The notes under the pieces were generated by a model. That model had not been told where the DNA came from and ran no database searches. It saw only the letters and a list, made by a program, of their open reading frames with translations. Below, in pieces: positions 7,024-12,896 of a DNA stretch of 12,896 nt. The stretch covers positions 1 to 12,896 of the forward strand of contig JBBDNC010000176.1 of NCBI GenBank assembly GCA_040877875.1, written 5' to 3'. The stretch's first letter is position 1. Every line of letters starts with the position of its first letter. Made by a program: the position numbers and the translations under genes. Source of the DNA: JBBDNC01 sp040877875. Its GTDB lineage: Bacteria > Bacteroidota > Rhodothermia > Balneolales > Balneolaceae.

Positions 7024-8571
7024 TCACGGGGCGTTCCATCGGCTGCGAACCCCCTGTGAAAGGCCGGCTGCCAAAATCACGACGATGCTTCCGGCCAATG
7101 TATAGAGGGGCCATGCGATGGCCAGACCCTGTCCGGGAAGAAGATTCTGAATCGGGCCTTCTACCATAAAAAGCAGGGAGATCAAACCTGCGAAAAAACC
7201 GATCATGGCATCTGTTTTATCCGGTTTGGGAAAAAGAAGTCCCAGTAAAAATGCCCCCAAAAGGCCTCCATAGGTATAGGAAGCGATTCCCAGGCCGAGT
7301 TCTACAATCGCGGGTCGCTCGTCACCCGTAAGTTGCAGCCAGGTAAAAAACAGGGCCGAACCGGTCAGAATGACCCCCCAAAAGATGGTGGTCCACCGGG
7401 AAGTGCGCAATTCATGTTCATCCGTCCATCCACTCCCGAACCTTGGTTTCAGCAAATCGAACGTGGTAGCCGAAGCCAGGGCATTGAGTGAGGAACTTAG
7501 GCTGCTCATCGCAGCCGCAAACAAGGCGGCAATGATCAGGCCGGCAATGCCGGGGGGAATCTGTTCAACGATAAATTTGGCGAAGATCTCGTCTGTCGTC
7601 TGCAAATTTAATTCGGCCGGACTCATTCCCTGATAATAAAGATACAGCAACAAACCGATTCCGAGGAAAAAGGCAAACTGCAGGGAAGCTGCTATCCCGC
7701 TCCATACCATTGCCTTCTGGCTGTCCTTCAAATTTCGTGTGGCAAGCATGCGTTGCACAATCAACTGGTCCGTTCCGTGTGAGGCAACGGAGAAAACAGC
7801 CCCTCCGAACACGGCTACCCAAAATAGATACGGATCGGCAAGTGCCTCCCGCCAGCTCATTCCCGTTCCCCAGTTAAACAATCTCAATTTATCATCCCCT
7901 GTCAGCAGTTCCCACCCTTCTGCACCGGATGCCGGCATCTGTCCGAGGATCAGGATCCCGGCGAATAGCGCTCCGCCGAGATAGACCGCCATTTGCACCA
8001 CATCCATCCAGATAACGGCCTTGATCCCCCCCAGAAATGTATAAACCAGTGTGATCCCCGCAATCAATGAAATAGCAAGGGCGTAGATCTGTAATTCGTC
8101 CCATTCGGGAAAAGCACCCGCCAGACGAAGAATAATCGCCAGTGGAATGGCAGTTGCAAATAAACGGACCCCGTCGGCCAGTACTCTTGTAACGATAAAC
8201 GTATAACTGGCTGCGCTTCGCATCCCGCTCCCGAATCGCTGAGAAAGATATTCATACGCGGTCGACAGTTCCCCTTTAAAGTATGCAGGAAGGAACCACA
8301 CCGCCACGATGATCCTCCCGATAATATAACCGAAGGTAAGCTGCAGGAACATGAGATTACTGCCGTACGCTACAGCCGGGATACTGATAAAGGTAAGGGT
8401 ACTGGTTTCCGTGGCAACCACTGAAAAAAGAACCGCCCACCAGGGCATATCCCTGCCACCCAGAAAATAGTCTTTCGTTGACTGTTGCTTGCCTGCCGAC
8501 AAAATTCCGAATACAGCAACGACTGCCAGGTAAACAACAACTACGATATAATCAAGTGTGGTAAATCCCAA
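7024..8571 (-). CDS. Sodium:solute symporter (SSS family), TTG start
   Basis: This 515-residue integral membrane protein of the SSS family uses the sodium gradient to import a solute. Roughly 13 hydrophobic helices are visible. Family signatures include VVATETSTLTFISIPAVAYG (51-70, first sodium-site helix), GGIKAVIWMDVVQ (181-193), SHGTDQLIVQRMLA (264-277) and SSLSSSLNALAS (356-367, the Ser-rich second half of the sodium site). The start is TTG at 8571: an in-frame TGA lies immediately upstream (TGA TTG), so no earlier start is possible, and the protein begins with the expected first helix. The substrate cannot be told from the sequence; related proteins carry sugars, amino or sialic acids, or vitamins. 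It is separated from rdgB by a 335-bp gap and is probably monocistronic. Confidence 0.92.
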   Translation of the reverse strand: MGFTTLDYIVVVVYLAVVAVFGILSAGKQQSTKDYFLGGRDMPWWAVLFSVVATETSTLTFISIPAVAYGSNLMFLQLTFGYIIGRIIVAVWFLPAYFKGELSTAYEYLSQRFGSGMRSAASYTFIVTRVLADGVRLFATAIPLAIILRLAGAFPEWDELQIYALAISLIAGITLVYTFLGGIKAVIWMDVVQMAVYLGGALFAGILILGQMPASGAEGWELLTGDDKLRLFNWGTGMSWREALADPYLFWVAVFGGAVFSVASHGTDQLIVQRMLATRNLKDSQKAMVWSGIAASLQFAFFLGIGLLLYLYYQGMSPAELNLQTTDEIFAKFIVEQIPPGIAGLIIAALFAAAMSSLSSSLNALASATTFDLLKPRFGSGWTDEHELRTSRWTTIFWGVILTGSALFFTWLQLTGDERPAIVELGLGIASYTYGGLLGAFLLGLLFPKPDKTDAMIGFFAGLISLLFMVEGPIQNLLPGQGLAIAWPLYTLAGSIVVILAAGLSQGVRSRWNAP

Positions 8572-8906
8572 TCAACTGGTTCTTCGATGTCAGAAAAATT
8601 CACTCTGCATTTTTTGCATCACAAAACTACGATCCCTTCCCGGCATTCGATTCGATCCGTCGGCAAAGGGTGAATAAAAAATACAGGTCAGAAATTTACC
8701 GGTCTTCTCGGCGGCCCAAAAGAATACCGGGTTTTGTTATCGAAATAAAGAAACATAAACCAGACCATCTTTCAAAAGAAAGAAGTTCCTATTGGAATCG
8801 GAACCGGAACCTCCGGGAAATTTACGGCTAACCGGTTGACTCCGGCCCCACATTGGGGAGCCGGGTACATCCCCCGGACAGAAGACGGATGAATGAATGT
8901 ATAAAT
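8572..8906. other. Intergenic region with small GC-rich hairpins, no gene
   Basis: This 335-bp region lies downstream of rdgB and upstream of the symporter, both on the minus strand. No open frame with protein-like composition was seen. It holds several CCGG-containing inverted repeats between about 8790 and 8880, including the hairpin listed at 8842-8864 and an alternative one, CCGGG (8861-8865) with CCCGG (8873-8877). The symporter promoter must lie near 8580-8650, but no convincing -35/-10 pair was found. Confidence 0.6.
8842..8864 (-). terminator. Candidate hairpin downstream of rdgB
   Basis: CCGGC (8842-8846) pairs with GCCGG (8860-8864), and the stem continues inward as CCCA with TGGG around a CAT loop, with a 2-nt bulge. 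It lies 43 nt past the rdgB stop on the minus strand. No T-run follows, so an intrinsic terminator is only a possibility. Confidence 0.35.
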
Positions 8907-9500
8907 CTATTCCGGTTCATCTTCAAGAAATCCGATCAGTTTTTGCAATGCCCGGCCGCGATGGCTGATCCGGTTCTTTTCTTCAGCATTTAGCTCTGCA
9001 AAAGTTCGGTTAAAACCATCAGGTAAAAAAACCGGGTCGTACCCAAACCCCCTCTCACCGCGCGGTTGAAGGATGATCTCTCCCTCACAAACCCCTTCAA
9101 ATAGAAGTTCTTTTTCACTCACCAGGGCAACGACCGTCCGGAATCGTGCCGATCGGTTTTCTATCCCTTTCATCTCCTCCAAAAGTTTTAGAACGTTATC
9201 TTCATAGGTTGCGTCCGGCCCGGCATACCTCGCCGAATACACGCCGGGTTCCCCCCCAAGTGCCTCCACTTCCAGCCCGGTATCGTCCGAGAGAGAAGGA
9301 ATTCCGGTTCGTTGATACCAGAATTTCGCCTTTTTCAAGGCATTGCCCTCCAGAGTGGGTAAATCTTCAACAACCTCAACGTTTTCTTCAATATCAAGGG
9401 TAGAGCGTAATTCGATTTCAAGAGGCGAGAGCATTTCCTGCAATTCCTGAATCTTGTTCGGATTTGCAGAGGCCAGGAAAATCCGGGATAGTTTTTTCAT
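8907..9500 (-). CDS. rdgB: XTP/dITP pyrophosphatase (RdgB/HAM1 family)
   Basis: This 197-residue HAM1-family enzyme hydrolyses non-canonical purine triphosphates (XTP, dITP, ITP) to the monophosphate and pyrophosphate, keeping deaminated bases out of DNA and RNA. Family motifs are all present: SANPNK (11-16, substrate phosphate binding), the metal and catalytic region SDDTGLEVEAL (71-81), GVYSARYAG (86-94), GFGYDPVF (151-158) and ISHRGRA (178-184). Length is typical. ATG 9500 gives a start with the expected beta-strand just before SANPNK. The gene stands alone on the minus strand, divergent from the broken cstA-like gene. Confidence 0.96.
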   Translation of the reverse strand: MKKLSRIFLASANPNKIQELQEMLSPLEIELRSTLDIEENVEVVEDLPTLEGNALKKAKFWYQRTGIPSLSDDTGLEVEALGGEPGVYSARYAGPDATYEDNVLKLLEEMKGIENRSARFRTVVALVSEKELLFEGVCEGEIILQPRGERGFGYDPVFLPDGFNRTFAELNAEEKNRISHRGRALQKLIGFLEDEPE

Positions 9501-9637
9501 ACGTAGTCAGTGTATTGAACAGGGTATATTTAAATTCAAGCCCAATTTACACACTTGCAAAGGAGCCGTAAAAATATTATATCGGTCGAAGAACATAACC
9601 GGATCACCAATTCGAATCAAATCAAAAGATTACAGTC

Positions 9638-10618
9638 ATGTCAGGTAGCTGGGTTGCCGCCTTATCCTTAATTCTATTCGCCGTCGGGTACCGGTATTAT
9701 TCGAAATTCCTGGCAGAGAAGATCTACAGGCTCAATCCCGACTATATGACCCCCGCCCATCGGTTTAACGACGGGGTCGACTACGTGCCGACTAACCGCC
9801 TGATCCTCTGGGGACACCATTTTACTTCCATCGCCGGAGCCGCTCCAATTGTCGGGCCGGCCATTGCCGTCTACTGGGGATGGGTCCCCGCCATGCTGTG
9901 GGTGGTCCTGGGCACCCTCTTTGCCGCCGGCGAAGGGACGCTGGCGCTGATTACCATCGTGGCGATCGTCACCTACTTCAATACGACCGGCGAGTTTCTC
10001 TCCCACTATCACTCGTTTGAGGAAGCCGGGGCTTCAGGGCTGAATATCTTCGTTGAAGGGGCCGCACAACTGGCCACCGGGCTGATGATTCCCCTCCAGG
10101 CGGCCCAAACGATTATCGCCGTCATTGTCATCAGTTTTGCCGCGACCACCCTGGATACCTCCGTTCGCCTGATGCGGTACATTCTCAACGAGCTGGGCCA
10201 TGAATACAACGTACGTCCGCTCACCCGTATCCACCTGTCGACATTTCTCGCCGTCAGTTCCAGTGCCGCCCTGGTTCTGATTCCCGAAGGGCCCCGCGGA
10301 CTCGGCTCGGGTGGCTACCTGCTCTGGCCGCTGTTTGGCACCTCCAACCAGCTTCTGGCGGGGATCAGCCTGCTGCTGATCACTATCTGGCTCCGCCGCA
10401 ACGGGCGGAGCATTATTTATACGCTGGTGCCGATGATCTTCATCCTGTTTATGACCCTGTAGGCGATGACTGAACAGGTGTTTTTCGACTGGTCGGGACT
10501 CGGCCAGACCGACGGGAATCTGCTGCTGTTTGTTTTCGGGGCGATAATTCTCGGATTTGCCATCTGGATTATTTTGGAAGCTGTGGCACTGCTTCGGCGG
10601 GGTGAAGGAGAAGAATGA
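9638..10618 (+). pseudogene. cstA-like carbon starvation/peptide transporter, internally deleted and with an amber stop
   Basis: Residues 1-96 match the N-terminus of CstA-family transporters (RYYSKFLAEK, DYVPTNRLILWGHHFTSIAG, GPAIAVYWGW). At about residue 96-98 (near 9925) the sequence jumps in frame to the family's second half (GEGTLALITIVAIV), followed by TTLDTSVRLMRYIL and LLWPLFGTSNQLLAGISL. Against intact relatives of about 550-700 residues, roughly 200-280 middle residues are missing, including the HDF/QDF motif and the SGFHSL-SSGTT region. A TAG at 10460-10462 then ends the 274-residue frame where relatives have Trp (MTL-stop-AM versus MTLWAM or TTWALG). The same frame continues without interruption to TGA at 10616-10618 as 52 codons encoding the family's last helix (FAIWIILEAVALLRR). 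CstA/BtsT proteins import peptides or pyruvate; this copy is very probably inactive. An assembly error is the alternative for the deletion. Confidence 0.88.
10466..10618 (+). other. Downstream remnant of the cstA-like gene, 50-codon frame
   Basis: After the amber stop an in-frame ATG at 10466 could start a 50-residue peptide with one membrane helix. Its sequence continues the CstA C-terminus, so it is best read as part of the broken gene. Reinitiation 3 nt after the TAG is possible in principle and would yield a two-piece transporter tail. Confidence 0.5.
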
Positions 10619-10679
10619 TATCGAAAAAGCAGTTCCACTTCAGGTTGATGCTCAAAAGTTCGGCTCAGACCAGCCAAAA

Positions 10680-10731
10680 GATTTTAATCACAATATAATT
10701 AGATTAAAATCGATTAATAGGTTCCGATTTT
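10680..10731. repeat. Chain of AT-rich inverted repeats before the M15 peptidase gene
   Basis: GATTTTAATC (10680-10689) is exactly complementary to GATTAAAATC (10702-10711) across 12 nt. The second arm also overlaps AAAATCG (10706-10712), which pairs with CGATTTT (10725-10731). The two stems are mutually exclusive. They could form a weak terminator for the cstA remnant or an operator for the next gene, whose start lies 17 bp beyond. Confidence 0.45.
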
Positions 10732-10747
10732 TAACTTTTCCAATAAT

Positions 10748-11638
10748 ATGAGGAGTGTAATGCGTGCCAACTATATCCGTATTGCGATCATGATCGCTGC
10801 CATCATAGCCGCGAATCAACTGGTTGGTTGTAACTCCGGGTCAGACTGGGATGAAGCCCAACAGGCCGGTACCCATGAGGCGTATGAAAACTATATTGAA
10901 AGTAACCCCGGCAGTGAATACGTTGCAGAAGCCCAGACAACAAGCCAGGCTGATTCGACCCGGCAGATTTCTCTGCCGGAAAATACCTCGGTGGACCTGG
11001 TAACCGGACATTTCGAATTTCAAGAGCACGATGATTTTGTTCGCGTAGCCGACAGCTTTTCAGACAAGGAAATTTACCTTCAGAAGGAAACTTACGACGC
11101 TTATAAAGCAATGGCGGCTCGTGCGCAAAAAGACGGAGTACGGCTTATCATTGTGTCCGGCACACGTAACTTCTGGTATCAAAAGTCCATCTGGGATCGC
11201 AAATGGCAGAACTCGGAGGTATCTACCGATGTTGGCAAAGCAAAGGAAATCCTGCTGTACAGTTCCATGCCGATGACTTCCCGCCACCACTGGGGCACGG
11301 ACCTGGACCTCAATAACCTGAATAATAGCTGGTTTGAAGAGGGAGAAGGAAAAATAGTGTACGACTGGTTACAATCCAACGCTAACGACTTTGGATTTTA
11401 TCAGCCTTATACCGACAAGTCGTTGAATAACCGCACCGGCTATGAAGAGGAGAAATGGCACTGGTCGTACATGCCCCTGGCCGGATCTTACTTGGATTTC
11501 TATAACAAACATGTTACCAATGAGGATATTTCCGGCTTCGAAGGGGCTGACCTTGCACCACAAATTGAGATGATCGGCAATTATGTAAATGGAGTTTCCG
11601 TCAAAGTGAAGGATTATAATGACCCAAGTTCGAGATAA
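10748..11638 (+). CDS. M15-family (VanY-like) D,D-carboxypeptidase lipoprotein
   Basis: The 296-residue product has a lipoprotein signal (hydrophobic 10-25, lipobox Leu-Val-Gly-Cys28), so it should be tethered in the envelope facing peptidoglycan. After it comes a short motif, DWDEAQQAGTHEAYENYIES (33-52), typical of a half-TPR-like spacer in bacteroidotal envelope proteins. The catalytic domain (about 85-255) matches VanY/M15B: VSGTRNFWYQ (136-145), the zinc motif SRHHWGTDLD (178-187; His180 and Asp187 as ligands) and EKWHW (235-239; catalytic Glu235, ligand His238). Such enzymes trim the terminal D-Ala from peptidoglycan stems. ATG 10748 is listed, but ATG 10760 has AGGAG at 10751-10755, four bases upstream, and may be the true start (292 residues). 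The gene follows the cstA remnant and precedes the attC-like repeat. Confidence 0.9.
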   Translation: MRSVMRANYIRIAIMIAAIIAANQLVGCNSGSDWDEAQQAGTHEAYENYIESNPGSEYVAEAQTTSQADSTRQISLPENTSVDLVTGHFEFQEHDDFVRVADSFSDKEIYLQKETYDAYKAMAARAQKDGVRLIIVSGTRNFWYQKSIWDRKWQNSEVSTDVGKAKEILLYSSMPMTSRHHWGTDLDLNNLNNSWFEEGEGKIVYDWLQSNANDFGFYQPYTDKSLNNRTGYEEEKWHWSYMPLAGSYLDFYNKHVTNEDISGFEGADLAPQIEMIGNYVNGVSVKVKDYNDPSSR

Positions 11639-12025
11639 GCTTTTGTGACAACTTTATTACCATTGAATCTGACTGACCTCCTCCCGAAAAACTGGAACAT
11701 TTAAAGCTGGAGAATTAGGGCATTTATGTTTTTTACCATGAACCCACATCAAAGCCCTTTCTGATACCCCTCTTGATCAGTAATTGGCTTTAATATAAAG
11801 TATTTCTTCTTTTATTTAGTCATGTCGAAATAAAATATTAAGCACTATAACGTTCGGTGTTTAACCGGTTTGGCCATTGCGATGTACGAAAGTGATAAAA
11901 AGAGAAATATACCGCAACTATGAAAATCTTTAATACTAATAAGAAGCGGCCAAATCCGGTTGAAACGTTTGTTAAGTACCCGACTATACTATTGCTTGTT
12001 CATGTCAAATTAGACATATTATATT
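11639..12025. other. Intergenic region with attC-like element, no gene
   Basis: This AT-rich 387-bp gap has no credible coding frame. The first 200 bp contain weak inverted repeats: CTGAT (11761-11765) with ATCAG (11776-11780), and CTTTA-ATA-TAAAG at 11788-11800 followed by the T-rich 11801-11818. The latter is a possible but weak terminator for the M15 gene. The rest is the attC-like repeat (11842-11979) and the toxin promoter/operator region. Confidence 0.6.
11842..11979 (+). repeat. attC-like imperfect inverted repeat (candidate integron recombination site)
   Basis: The outer left end reads ACTATAAC (11844-11851) and the outer right end GTTAAGT (11971-11977), which fits the GTTRRRY core of an attC R' box. 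The inner arms are AACCGGTTTGGCC (11863-11875) and GGCCAAATCCGGTT (11948-11961), complementary apart from one bulged base; GTTT (11859-11862) pairs with AAAC (11963-11966), skipping a bulged G at 11962. Between outer and inner boxes is an unpaired spacer of unequal length on the two sides, and a 72-nt variable centre closes the structure. The order (R box, unpaired spacer, L box with an extra base, variable loop) and the 138-bp size match attC sites. Against it, the left R'' box does not fit RYYYAAC exactly, and no integrase or second attC is visible. The orientation would place it at the end of the M15 gene cassette and 5' of the toxin-antitoxin pair. Confidence 0.45.
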
Positions 12026-12031
12026 ATGTCT
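11992..12031 (+). promoter_or_regulatory. Candidate TA operator overlapping the toxin start codon
   Basis: Three half-sites of the same word occur in alternating orientation: ATGTC (12002-12006), AGACATA (12012-12018) and TATGTCT (12025-12031). The last two form a perfect 7-bp inverted repeat around a 6-bp spacer, and the third half-site contains the toxin ATG (12026-12028). TTG-containing -35-like boxes lie at 11992-12001. HigA/Xre antitoxins usually repress their own operon, so this is a plausible autoregulatory site. Confidence 0.5.
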
Positions 12032-12355
12032 GAAAATGATAAGCCATTAGTCTGGATTCAGGGAGAAGTAAAATCCCCGCCTTTCTCAGCAGATGCCAGA
12101 ATTAAAGCCGGTTTTCTATTAAGAAGGCTTCAAAAGGGTGATTTGTTAGAAATGCCGGACTCCAGACCGATACCATTGATAGGCAAAAACTGTCATGAAA
12201 TTCGGATTAATGACCAAAATAAAACGTGGCGCATCATTTACTTCATAGATGATGAGACCATTGTCATATTGGATGTGTTTGCAAAGAAATCACAAAAGAC
12301 GCCGCAGGAAGTAATTGATATATGCAAAAAGCGGCTTATTCGTTACAAACAATAG
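12026..12355 (+). CDS. Type II toxin, RelE/HigB (Gp49-like) family
   Basis: The 109-residue protein fits the Gp49/HigB branch of the RelE/ParE superfamily. It shows the N-terminal LVWIQGEVKSPPFS (8-21), an Arg/Lys-rich helix with a conserved GFLLRRLQKGD (29-39), the strand CHEIRI (56-61), WRIIYF (68-73) and the C-terminal strand and basic tail ILDVFAKKSQKTP (81-93) typical of this family. Members are usually ribosome-dependent mRNA endonucleases that inhibit translation. The toxin-first order, with the Xre antitoxin 9 bp downstream, is characteristic of higBA-type modules. No Shine-Dalgarno precedes the ATG, and the start codon lies inside an inverted repeat, suggesting repression by the antitoxin. 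Base composition looks more AT-rich than in the preceding genes, consistent with acquired cargo. Confidence 0.9.
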   Translation: MSENDKPLVWIQGEVKSPPFSADARIKAGFLLRRLQKGDLLEMPDSRPIPLIGKNCHEIRINDQNKTWRIIYFIDDETIVILDVFAKKSQKTPQEVIDICKKRLIRYKQ

Positions 12356-12364
12356 TAAAGGACA

Positions 12365-12700
12365 ATGAATATTATGGACAAGAAAAAGCGAAAACAACTC
12401 GAAGAAAAAGGATTTCGCGTAGGTTCTTCTGCTGATTTTTTAGAACTGACGCCGGAAGAAGAAGCCTATGTCGAAATCCGTCTGGATATCAGTAGCCTGG
12501 TAAAGGCCCAACGTGCGAAAAGAGGATGGACCCAGGAACAGCTTGCCCGTTCAATCGGATCCAGTCAGTCGCGAATTGCCAAACTTGAAGGAGGAGATCC
12601 GGGCATTTCACTAGATTTGATGATCAAAGCACTTTTACGGCTCGGAACTTCAAAAAAGCAGATAGGAAAACTGTTAGAAGGAGAGTTGAAACCAGCCTGA
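12365..12700 (+). CDS. Xre-family (HigA-type) antitoxin
   Basis: The 111-residue protein carries a Cro/C1-type helix-turn-helix at about residues 43-100: SLVKAQRAKRGWTQEQLARSI, then recognition helix SSQSRIAKLE (66-75) and ISLDLMIKALLRLG. Residues 1-40 form a charged N-terminal arm (LEEKGFRVG...ELTPEEEAYVEIR) that probably contacts the toxin. The gene begins 9 bp after the toxin stop and is surely co-transcribed with it. AAAGGA at 12357-12362 lies only 2 nt before ATG 12365 and 11 nt before the second ATG at 12374, so the start is ambiguous by three codons. It should neutralise the toxin and, with it, repress the operon through the site near 12002-12031. Confidence 0.92.
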   Translation: MNIMDKKKRKQLEEKGFRVGSSADFLELTPEEEAYVEIRLDISSLVKAQRAKRGWTQEQLARSIGSSQSRIAKLEGGDPGISLDLMIKALLRLGTSKKQIGKLLEGELKPA

Positions 12701-12722
12701 GCCGAAGGGTATTTAACGGTCT

Positions 12723-12808
12723 GCCGAATGATCGGCGGGCATAATTTCTTGAAGTTCAGTTATTAACACTAAACCGTCTGCTCGATTCGGCTTGATATTT
12801 GCCGATCA
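12723..12808. repeat. Nested inverted repeats between the antitoxin gene and a convergent gene end
   Basis: GCCGA (12723-12727) pairs with TCGGC (12732-12736) as a tight hairpin with a 4-nt loop, 22 nt past the antitoxin stop and followed by GGGCATAATTTCTT. TGATCGGC (12729-12736) is also exactly complementary to GCCGATCA (12801-12808), and GCCGAAT (12723-12729) to ATTCGGC (12785-12791). The region can therefore fold in alternative ways, and may serve as a bidirectional terminator. Confidence 0.45.
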
Positions 12809-12810
12809 GT

Positions 12811-12896
12811 TTACGATAAAGATTCCAAAATTGCTTTCGGCCTCTTTTCCGCAATCTTCAAAAGTACTTTTGCCGGCCCCTGAGGTTTACGCCTTC
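12811..12896 (-). CDS. Probable C-terminal end of a gene entering from the right edge
   Basis: On the minus strand a frame open from the window edge ends in TAA at 12811-12813. Its last 27 residues (RRKPQGPAKVLLKIAEKRPK then AILESLS) look like a real, basic, helical protein C-terminus, and the other minus frames stop quickly. It is convergent with the toxin-antitoxin pair. Too little is present to name a family. Confidence 0.4.
   Translation of the reverse strand, partial: RRKPQGPAKVLLKIAEKRPKAILESLS

Noticed and set aside
8842..8877. Classical intrinsic terminator after rdgB
   Set aside because: The hairpin is real, but no T-run follows on the minus strand, so only a weak candidate is reported.
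9638..10462. Intact 274-residue transporter gene
   Set aside because: The sequence lacks the whole middle of the CstA family, and homology continues past its stop codon in the same frame.
10620..10747. attC site upstream of the M15 peptidase gene
   Set aside because: No GTTRRRY core was found; the inverted repeats there are AT-rich and symmetric without the R/L box order.
12701..12810. Second attC site closing the toxin-antitoxin cassette
   Set aside because: ATTTAAC at 12711-12717 fits an R'' box, but no GTTRRRY core follows on the plus strand before 12811.
1..12896. CRISPR array, tRNA or rRNA genes, phage structural genes, transposase
   Set aside because: No regularly spaced repeats, no cloverleaf or CCA-ended sequence, and no such protein motifs were seen on either strand.

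Overview
The window looks like a chromosomal stretch from a Bacteroidota/Balneolota-type bacterium (a Balneolaceae-like marine or halophilic lineage is my best guess). This is inferred from several things: most starts lack a clear Shine-Dalgarno, SerA and PurF are of the usual types, lipoproteins carry short lipoboxes, there is a MauE-like membrane protein with a CGCFG motif, and a secreted GH36-like glycosidase lipoprotein is present. No rRNA, tRNA, CRISPR array or integrase was seen, and taxonomy cannot be proved from this sequence alone.

Layout. (1) 1-897, minus: 5' part of a lipoprotein resembling a GH36 alpha-galactosidase, running off the left edge. (2) 898-1384: a non-coding divergent region holding a 143-bp palindromic element with perfect 17-bp terminal inverted repeats. 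(3) 1385-2493: a small one-helix membrane protein followed by an MscS-type mechanosensitive channel. (4) 2587-3027, minus: MauE/DoxX-like membrane protein. (5) 3245-6982: purF, engB and serA in a tight operon (purF and engB overlap by 4 bp). (6) 7024-8571, minus: sodium:solute symporter starting at TTG. (7) 8907-9500, minus: RdgB-type nucleotide-pool sanitising enzyme. (8) 9638-10618: a broken cstA-like peptide transporter gene, with a large in-frame internal deletion and an amber codon where the family usually has Trp. (9) 10748-11638: M15 (VanY-like) D,D-carboxypeptidase lipoprotein. (10) 11842-11979: an imperfect inverted repeat resembling an integron attC recombination site. (11) 12026-12700: a HigB/RelE-type toxin and an Xre-family antitoxin gene pair, preceded by a triple half-site operator candidate. 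(12) 12811-12896, minus: probable C-terminal end of another gene.

How it fits together. The left two thirds is ordinary core genome: purine and serine biosynthesis, ribosome assembly, nucleotide sanitation, osmotic protection. The accessory signal lies on the right, where a decayed transporter gene, AT-rich inverted repeats, a candidate lone attC site and a toxin-antitoxin module follow one another. Toxin-antitoxin modules are typical cargo of chromosomal integrons, so the attC plus TA pairing is the most interesting hypothesis. No second attC and no integrase are visible in the window. The palindrome at 1059-1201 is the best candidate for an undescribed dispersed non-coding repeat.
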